NCBI GenBank assembly: GCA_013177895.1 | Contig: JABLXV010000002.1 | Coordinates: 65,285 to 104,412, forward strand | Reading direction: 5' to 3' | Source: Brevinematales bacterium | Lineage (GTDB): Bacteria; Spirochaetota; Brevinematia; Brevinematales; GWF1-51-8 | DNA length: 39,128 nt | In this document: piece by piece, positions 33,581 to 39,128 of the stretch | Layout of the letters: each line of letters begins with the position of its first letter | How positions within the stretch are numbered: the first letter of the stretch is position 1 | Position numbers and translations under genes: made by a program | Notes under the pieces: generated by a model | Told to the model about the DNA's origin: nothing | The model's input: the letters and a program-made list of their open reading frames with translations, nothing else | The model's database searches: none

Positions 33581-33951
33581 ATTCAATCATCGAAAGATGG
33601 AAATACAAAGCGGATGTGGATATTAGAACTATCGAATCCCTTCTAGAAAACAATAGCGGAATTACGGAATCAGTCTGTTTTCACGCCCAACAGGCTGTGG
33701 AAAAATACCTGAAACTTTTTCTGGTCAGCCGGGAAATCACCCCTCCGAAAACCCACAATATTCGTCTGTTATTAAATGAATGCGAAACACTTCATTCGGA
33801 CTTTTCGTCTTAAAAAGACGCCGCCGCGCTGACTGAATATGCGGTCGAAGCGCGTTATCCCGACGATTATTTCATACCGTCCGCGGATGAAGCCAACGAA
33901 GCCTACCGGACTGCGCTTAAAGTCAGGGATTTTGTATTATCCGTAATCTAA
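33565..33951 (+). pseudogene. HEPN-domain protein, interrupted by in-frame TAA
   Basis: The frame starting at 33565 encodes 82 residues, then a TAA at 33811-33813, then a further 45 codons in the same frame to a TAA at 33949-33951. The first part has the HEPN pattern CFHAQQAVEKYLKLFLVS and KTHNIRLLLNECE. The part after the stop reads AALTEYAVEARYPDDY and ANEAYRTALKVRDFVLSVI, the normal second half of HEPN proteins of this class (about 127 residues). A single nonsense change therefore splits an otherwise whole gene. Possible readings are a decayed toxin, a truncated 82-residue product, a sequencing error, or read-through. As toxin of an MNT-HEPN pair it would be an RNase. It overlaps the antitoxin gene by 16 bp; AAGGA lies upstream. 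Confidence 0.85.
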
Positions 33952-33962
33952 GTCCGCCCGAT

Positions 33963-33994
33963 AAAAAACGGCATGCCTTCGCAGACATGCCGTT
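33963..33994 (-). terminator. Rho-independent terminator of the ABC transporter operon
   Basis: On the minus strand AACGGCATG (33994-33986), a 10-base loop and CATGCCGTT (33975-33967) form a 9-bp stem followed by about six T. It lies 20 bp past the stop of the last permease gene. The plus strand lacks a T-run after the stem, so it serves the minus-strand operon. Confidence 0.9.
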
Positions 33995-34013
33995 AAAAGG
34001 GATATATTGGGGG

Positions 34014-35216
34014 TTATTTTCGTAACGCCTCGGCGGGAGTCAGCCTCCCCGCGAAACGCGCGGGTATCATCGCCGCGAGAGGCGGAATAAATATCGAGAC
34101 CATCAGCGACACCACAAAATCCGTCCACTTCGCGTCCACTCTCAGCACGCTCTCGATCGGGAATTCCATCCCCTTGTAAACATCGCCCATATCGAGCCCT
34201 ACCGTACCGATGATGCTGATCGCGATAAACCCGACTATCGTACCGAGTATACCGCCGATCAGGCCCATATAGGCGCCTTCCAGCGTGAAATTATTAAAAA
34301 GGTCGCGCTGGGTCATCCCCATCGCCTTCAATGTGCCGATTTCCTGCATCCGTTCGAAAATAGCCATCATCATCGTATTGATAATCACGAACGACGCGAG
34401 GAAGAGGATGATCGCCTCGGCGAACACGAATATGATGCGCATCTGTTCCAGGAGGGAATAGAGAGGGCCGATGGATTCCTTATAATTCAAAGCCACCACC
34501 CCCGGCGGAAGTATCTTTTTTATCTCCGCCTGCACTTTTTCGGTCATATCCGTCTTCTTGGTGAAGACATATATTTCCGTAGTCGCGCCGAAAACCTTCA
34601 GCAGACGTTTCGCGTCCACGGAACTGAGGAAGAACACGTTGGCGTCGAACATATCGATCGTAGTTTTAAAGATACCCGTGACCGGAAGTTTGATAGCGTT
34701 CAACCCGCCCTCGGATGTCTTGGTCGCCATCAGTATTTCCTCGCCCATTCCGACACCCAGCTTTTTCGCGAGTCCCACTCCGATATATACGCCGGAATCT
34801 TCCAGCTTTCCCTCAACCAGTTTTTCGCCGAGTTTAAACTCGTTCGTCAGCAGGTTGATGCCCATCCCCATCGATTCCACCGTATTGTCATGATAGCTCA
34901 GGAGCAGTCCGAAGCGGATGCGCTCGTTCACATGGTCTACACCCTCTATCGCGTATATTTTTTGGATCAGTTCGTCGGACCCGTAGACCAGACTGTCCAC
35001 CGGCATAAACCGTTCGCGTTTGACAAACTCCTCGGTGGTGATACGCACGTTACCGGTCTGGAAATTGACGAAGTTCTTGACAAAGTAATCCAGCATCCCG
35101 GAAATCATTCCCTGCGACATCATCACGATGAACGCCGCGAAGAAAATCGCCAATATAGTCAGAAAGGAACGTTTCTTATTCCGTAAAACATTCCTGAACG
35201 CGTATTTTACAAACAT
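34014..35216 (-). CDS. FtsX/MacB-family ABC transporter permease (third of three)
   Basis: A 400-residue permease. The N-terminus is cytoplasmic and basic (FRNVLRNKKRSFLTILA), followed by one membrane helix (about 17-38). A large periplasmic MacB-type core domain follows (about 40-265), then three C-terminal helices (about 272-300, 320-345 and 365-385). The FtsX stretch ERMQEIGTLKAMGMTQRDLF sits between the first two. It ends in RLTPAEALRK, as usual. It pairs with the LolD-like ATPase encoded upstream. The family releases lipoproteins from the inner membrane (LolCE), exports macrolides or peptides (MacB) or transmits mechanical force; the substrate here is unknown. It is clearly more distant from the other two permeases. 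AGGAGGAGG precedes the ATG. Last gene of the operon. Confidence 0.88.
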   Translation of the reverse strand: MFVKYAFRNVLRNKKRSFLTILAIFFAAFIVMMSQGMISGMLDYFVKNFVNFQTGNVRITTEEFVKRERFMPVDSLVYGSDELIQKIYAIEGVDHVNERIRFGLLLSYHDNTVESMGMGINLLTNEFKLGEKLVEGKLEDSGVYIGVGLAKKLGVGMGEEILMATKTSEGGLNAIKLPVTGIFKTTIDMFDANVFFLSSVDAKRLLKVFGATTEIYVFTKKTDMTEKVQAEIKKILPPGVVALNYKESIGPLYSLLEQMRIIFVFAEAIILFLASFVIINTMMMAIFERMQEIGTLKAMGMTQRDLFNNFTLEGAYMGLIGGILGTIVGFIAISIIGTVGLDMGDVYKGMEFPIESVLRVDAKWTDFVVSLMVSIFIPPLAAMIPARFAGRLTPAEALRK

Positions 35217-35228
35217 TTTTGCCTCCTC

Positions 35229-36443
35229 CTACTTTACCCGCAAACATTCCATCGGCTGCATCCGGGTTGTTTTCTTCGCCGGATAATAGCTGGCAAATAA
35301 ACTCGCCAGTAACCCGATAAAGAACCCTTTGACAAACGACGCTATCTTCCACTCGGAACGGAACACCCCGGCTATTGCGATACCCAGGTCCCTGTCGCCC
35401 ATCATCTGATTAAGATCCATCCCGACGGCAACCATATACCAGTTGATGAGGATTGCGATAATCACTCCGAGTATTCCGCCCATGACGCCGATCAGGCCGC
35501 CCTCGATAAGAAACAGCCTATGCACCTGCTTGTCGGTCATCCCGAGCGCCTTGAGCGTGCCGATCTCGCGCTGTTTCTCGTATACCGACATCAGCATCGT
35601 ATTGATGATACCGACCAGCGCGATAATGATCACAAACAGGACGATAATCCCGGTGAATTTACTCTTCATCTGCGAAACAAGTATCGTATGCTCGGCGGCT
35701 TTCTTCCAGTCCACGATATTCAACGCCGGGAACATTTTTTGCAGTTCCGCCGTATATAAGGGCACTTTATCGACATCGCCGGTCTTTACCGACATATCGG
35801 TCGCCCCGTCGACGCCGTACAGGGAGAGCACCTCGTGGATATCGAGATACACCGAGCCGGAGTTCACGCTGGGATCGCCCGAGCTCAGAAGCCCGGTGAT
35901 CTGCTTCTCGATCGAGACATACGCGCCCTGTTTCTTCCTGAAGGATAGATAGACGAAATCCCCCACCTTCAGTTCAAGGTCTTTGGCAAGGGTCGCCCCA
36001 ATCAGGAGTCCGTCCTTATTATACGCTCCCTCCGAGATAAAATTGGTGAGCGAGTACACGGTCGCGTCCCTGTCGAAGTCGATACCGGTAATCACTACCG
36101 GGAGGGAGTCCCGCATATTATCCACTTCGCCGAGGAAAAGCGCCCTCGCGGTCACACCCTTCACGTAGGGCTGTTTCGCGATCTCGTTCACGATGCTCTC
36201 GTAATTGACGATCAGGTTCGACAGCTCGTAAGGTTTTTCCTCAGTGAAAGCGGCACTATGAATCTTGATATGCCCGGTTTGCAGATCGATGATGTTCCTG
36301 AACGACATGGTTTCCATACCGGCCAGCATGCACTCGATAATGATATACATACCGATCCCGACACCGAGTATCATAAATGTCAAAATCGTGCGCCGGGTAG
36401 CGCGTTTAATATTCGCCATCGCTAATTTAATAATATACTTCAT
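35229..36443 (-). CDS. FtsX/MacB-family ABC transporter permease (second of three)
   Basis: A 404-residue permease with the same plan as its neighbours: an N-terminal helix after RATRRTILTFMILG, a periplasmic domain (about 45-270), and three C-terminal helices with VYEKQREIGTLKALGMTDKQ between the first two. It closes with SYYPAKKTTRMQPMECLRVK. It is a close paralogue of the next gene upstream (36453-37673). Long stretches are near-identical, for example the ELSNLI, GAYVSIEKQITGLL and IIIALVGIINTMLMSVYEKQ regions. This indicates tandem duplication. Two different permeases commonly form a heterodimer over one ATPase dimer. AAGGAGG precedes the ATG; the genes are separated by about ten bases. 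Confidence 0.88.
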   Translation of the reverse strand: MKYIIKLAMANIKRATRRTILTFMILGVGIGMYIIIECMLAGMETMSFRNIIDLQTGHIKIHSAAFTEEKPYELSNLIVNYESIVNEIAKQPYVKGVTARALFLGEVDNMRDSLPVVITGIDFDRDATVYSLTNFISEGAYNKDGLLIGATLAKDLELKVGDFVYLSFRKKQGAYVSIEKQITGLLSSGDPSVNSGSVYLDIHEVLSLYGVDGATDMSVKTGDVDKVPLYTAELQKMFPALNIVDWKKAAEHTILVSQMKSKFTGIIVLFVIIIALVGIINTMLMSVYEKQREIGTLKALGMTDKQVHRLFLIEGGLIGVMGGILGVIIAILINWYMVAVGMDLNQMMGDRDLGIAIAGVFRSEWKIASFVKGFFIGLLASLFASYYPAKKTTRMQPMECLRVK

Positions 36444-36452
36444 TTTTCCTCC

Positions 36453-37673
36453 TTATTGTCTCACCCGGAGACATTCCATCGGCTGCATGCGGGAAGTCTT
36501 CTTCGCGGGGTAATAACTCGCGGCCATACTGGAAACTATGCCCAGCGCCATCCCCCATAGATACGGGCTTATCATCCATTCCGATTTAATCACACCCGCC
36601 GGAATACCCGCTCCAAGGTCGCCTTTTCCCCACATCGCGAGGAAATCTATCCCCACTTCCGCAGGGAACCAGTTGATTATCACTCCCAGTACGACTCCGC
36701 AGATACCGCCGAGAAATCCGATGATCGCGCCTTCTATCACGAAGAGCCTCATTACCTCGGCGTCGGTCATCCCCATCGCCTTCAACGTGCCGATCTCGCG
36801 CTGTTTCTCATAGACGGACATCAGCATCGTATTGATAATTCCCACAAGCGCGATGATAATTATGAAGAGGATTATCACCCCGTCGAACTTCCGCTCCATC
36901 TCCATCATCTGGATAGTCTGCTGCGCGGCTTCCTTCCAATTCTCCACTTTCAGATCAGGAAACGCCTCTTTCAGTTCGGCGGCATATTCCGCGGACTTAT
37001 TGACGTCGCCGGTTTTTACGCCTATCTCCGTCACCCCGTTTACGCCGTATAACGATAACGTTTCGCCCAAGTCGAGAAATACCGAGCCGTTATTCACCGC
37101 AGGATCCGAGGTATTTAAAAGTCCCGTAATTTGCTTCTCGATAGATACATAGGCGCCCTGCTGCTTCCGAAGCGATATATAGCAGTAGTCGCCGACCTTG
37201 AGTCCCAGATCGCCGGCAAGTGTTTTCCCGATCAGTATTCCGTCTTTATTATACGTCCCATCGACCAGATAGTTCGTAAGATTATAGACCTTCGGGTCCC
37301 GCTCGAAGTCGATACCCACAACCACGACCGCGAGTGCGTCCCTCATATTATCCAGTTCGCCGAGGAATTGCACGCGCGCCGTCGCTCCGGTCACATACGG
37401 CTTCGCGGAAATCTTATCCAGCGCCGTTTCATAGTTATCGATCAGATTTGACAAGACATACGGTTTTTCGTCCGAGAAATTTTTATCATGTATCTTGACA
37501 TGCCCTGTCTGGAAATTGATCAGGTTATCGAACGACGAATTTTCAAACCCGGTGATAAAGCTTTCGAGAAATATATAAAGAGAGATACCGAACCCGAGCA
37601 CCAGAAACGTCAGCACTGTCCGCCGGGTCGCGCGCCTGATATTTGCTATCGCCAGTTTCATTAAATACTTCAT
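36453..37673 (-). CDS. FtsX/MacB-family ABC transporter permease (first of three)
   Basis: A 406-residue permease, paralogue of the 35229-36443 product. It starts with NIRRATRRTVLTFLVLG and a first helix (about 17-38). The periplasmic core (about 45-275) holds GHVKIHDKNFSDEKPYVLSN and GAYVSIEKQITGLLNTSDPA. Three C-terminal helices follow, with VYEKQREIGTLKAMGMTDAE, and the end is YYPAKKTSRMQPMECLRVRQ. Differences from the duplicate concentrate in the first helix and in the region before the last helix (residues about 335-375), where substrate or partner contacts may differ. GGGAG precedes the ATG. It directly follows the ATPase gene. Confidence 0.88.
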   Translation of the reverse strand: MKYLMKLAIANIRRATRRTVLTFLVLGFGISLYIFLESFITGFENSSFDNLINFQTGHVKIHDKNFSDEKPYVLSNLIDNYETALDKISAKPYVTGATARVQFLGELDNMRDALAVVVVGIDFERDPKVYNLTNYLVDGTYNKDGILIGKTLAGDLGLKVGDYCYISLRKQQGAYVSIEKQITGLLNTSDPAVNNGSVFLDLGETLSLYGVNGVTEIGVKTGDVNKSAEYAAELKEAFPDLKVENWKEAAQQTIQMMEMERKFDGVIILFIIIIALVGIINTMLMSVYEKQREIGTLKAMGMTDAEVMRLFVIEGAIIGFLGGICGVVLGVIINWFPAEVGIDFLAMWGKGDLGAGIPAGVIKSEWMISPYLWGMALGIVSSMAASYYPAKKTSRMQPMECLRVRQ

Positions 37674-37690
37674 ACTCGACTCCCAGGGGC

Positions 37691-38362
37691 TTATTGTACG
37701 ATCTTTCCATCCCGGAGCATTACCAGACGTTTCGCATGCTCCATAATCAGTTTATCGTGCGTCGAGAAGACGAAGGTGACCCCGTCCTCCTGGTTCATTT
37801 CCTTCATTATATCCACAATCCCCTCGCCCGTCTTGGAATCGAGGTTCGCGGTAGGCTCGTCGGCAAGAATCATTTTAGGCTTCTTGATAATCGCGCGCGC
37901 GATAGAGACACGCTGCTGCTGTCCGCCGGAAAGTTCCGCGGGCATACGATTTTCCAGCCCCTCGAGGCCGACCCGTTTCAGCGTACCCAGCACCATATCC
38001 TTGATCTCCGCGTCGCTGTACTTCTTGAGGAGCTTCAACGGAAGCTCGACATTCTCGAACACGGTCAGCACGGGAATCAGGTTGTATGTCTGGAATATGA
38101 AGCCGAAGTAATCGCGTCTCAGGTGCGCCAGTTCGTCGGGCTTCTTCCCGAGCAGGTCGATCCCGTCGAGCACCACCGCGCCGCTGTCCGCGCTGTCGAT
38201 ACACCCGATGATATTCAGCAACGTGGTCTTACCGGAGCCGCTCGGCCCGGCCAACGCCACAAACTCGCTCTTATCGATACTCAGGTTGATATCGTACAGC
38301 GCCTGAAAATCCACTTTTCCCGAATGGTAAATCTTATTGATATTCTTAATCTCTAAAAGCAT
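37691..38362 (-). CDS. LolD/MacB-type ABC transporter ATPase
   Basis: A 223-residue nucleotide-binding subunit with all motifs intact: Walker A GPSGSGKTT (39-47), Q-loop Q91 in FIFQTYNLIP, signature LSGGQQQR (144-151), Walker B MILADEP with catalytic E169, D-loop NLD, and H-loop H202 in STHD. The RRDYFGFIFQTYNLIPVLTV stretch and total length are typical of LolD/MacB/FtsE-class ATPases, which drive FtsX-type permeases through mechanotransmission rather than transport across the membrane. It precedes three such permeases, so it probably powers all of them. Whether this is lipoprotein release (LolCDE) cannot be settled from sequence. AGGAGG precedes the ATG. Confidence 0.93.
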   Translation of the reverse strand: MLLEIKNINKIYHSGKVDFQALYDINLSIDKSEFVALAGPSGSGKTTLLNIIGCIDSADSGAVVLDGIDLLGKKPDELAHLRRDYFGFIFQTYNLIPVLTVFENVELPLKLLKKYSDAEIKDMVLGTLKRVGLEGLENRMPAELSGGQQQRVSIARAIIKKPKMILADEPTANLDSKTGEGIVDIMKEMNQEDGVTFVFSTHDKLIMEHAKRLVMLRDGKIVQ

Positions 38363-38371
38363 GATAGCCTC

Positions 38372-39128
38372 CTATAATTTCGCTTCGATGCGCCCTAAAA
38401 TGCTGTACTCGCCGTTTTTCGCGGGCGCGAATTCAGATTGATCGCCGCCCCACGGGATACCCGCGAGAGCCGAAACAGTCAATCCGTCACTGAGTAAATA
38501 CTTGATCTGCGGCATCACAAGCCCGCTCCCGTCGATCAGGTTGAAAAACCCGTCGAACTGTATGCTCAGGAACTCGTCGAACACGACCGCGATATCCGCG
38601 AACGCGTAGTACTTCGCGTTGAAGTACTTATCCTGCTTGGAGAAGTAATTATACTTGTCCGTACTCTCCGCGCCGTATTCGTCGTAGTAGAACACGAACG
38701 TCAGTATCAGTTTATTCTCGAAGAAGCTGTAATCGATGCCGATATTCGCCTCGTTGAAACTGTTCGTGCCGTAGTCGTCGAAATGGTACGCCCATGCGCC
38801 GTTTATACCGATTTCCAGATCGCCCTTGAAGTACAACCCGGTCACATTCCGGTTCCACATCTTCCGGTTATAGAGCGCCCCGAGGTCGAATGTGCCGAGA
38901 TGGGTATAGAGACTCAGTCCGCCGCCGGAGTTGGACAGCTCGATATCCGGGCGGATGTATATCTTCAACCCGGACAGGTCGTCGAGCGGCGGCTCCCATG
39001 TCAGCGCGACCATCCCTTCGAGGTCGTAGTTCAGGTCGGTAAAATTCACGTTCTTGACCATCTCGAACGGGTTAAACATCCCGCGGATGCCTTAGTTCAT
39101 GTACGTCTTACCGGCCGTGATGGGGCCA
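38372..39128 (-). pseudogene. Outer-membrane barrel-like protein, partial, with in-frame TAA
   Basis: The visible 235 codons (from the methionine at 39079) form alternating strands with aromatic ends, as in a beta-barrel: LSLYTHLGTFDLGALYNRK, YFKGDLEIGINGAWAYHF and ANIGIDYSFFENKLILTFVFYY, ending in a strand YSILGRIEAKL. That methionine has no ribosome site and seems internal. Upstream the same frame reads GPITAGKTYMN, then a TAA (39092-39094), then GIRGMFNPFEMVKN. Both sides look like one continuous barrel protein in which a strand such as TAGKTYMN-x-GIRGMFNPF is expected. The gene continues past the right edge. The stop may be a nonsense mutation or an assembly error. It heads the ABC transporter operon and may be its envelope partner. 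Confidence 0.65.

Noticed and set aside
33963-33994. Hairpin as a terminator for the HEPN gene
   Set aside because: The T-run follows the stem only on the minus strand; on the plus strand the stem is followed by A and G.

Overview
The window looks like chromosomal DNA from a spirochaete or a close relative (phylum Spirochaetota, lineage not identifiable by eye). The main clues are a flagellar cluster with a FliJ-like protein and an FlbB-like collar protein, and a UPF0164/PorV-type outer-membrane barrel typical of spirochaetes. Lipoproteins and outer-membrane proteins are frequent, which indicates a two-membrane cell. Most genes are GC-rich housekeeping genes with strong Shine-Dalgarno sites. 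Many transcription units have near-consensus sigma-70 promoters (TTGACA, 16-17 bp, TATAAT) that can be read directly.

Layout. 1-334: the 5' end of a 16S rRNA gene on the minus strand, with its leader and two tandem promoters. 335-2191: hisS behind an NfeD-like membrane gene, sharing one promoter. 2237-3886: a secreted repeat protein and a viroplasmin/RNase H-type gene fired from back-to-back promoters. 4652-5320: a secreted NlpC/P60-like hydrolase. 5321-7626: a minus-strand flagellar operon (fliJ, lytic transglycosylase, flbB, lipoprotein). 7668-7790: a palindromic interspersed repeat. 7900-10444: a plus-strand operon of small Ig-fold lipoprotein, truB and a radical SAM protein. 10441-11858: a phosphohexomutase (glmM-like).

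The centre, 11860-29044, is the striking part. It is a minus-strand operon of two adjacent giant secreted proteins (about 2588 and 2571 residues) followed by a PorV-like barrel gene, closed by a strong terminator. The giants share one architecture: signal peptide, lectin-like N-terminal domain, 13 Asn/Thr-rich beta-sandwich modules by my count, a carboxypeptidase-regulatory-like fold, and a C-terminal domain resembling the type A sorting domain of type IX secretion cargo. A PorV-like barrel next to such cargo suggests a surface display system. A double palindrome containing a perfect TATAAT lies upstream, followed by a long structured leader. One module of the downstream giant is encoded by much AT-richer DNA than its neighbours.

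29130-33951: ispG; a second copy of the interspersed repeat in the leader of a TPR membrane protein gene; miaB; and an MNT-HEPN toxin-antitoxin pair whose HEPN gene carries an in-frame TAA. 33963-39128: a minus-strand operon of an outer-membrane-like protein (also with an in-frame TAA, and running off the window), a LolD-like ATPase and three FtsX/MacB-type permeases, two of them recent duplicates. This resembles an export or lipoprotein-release system.
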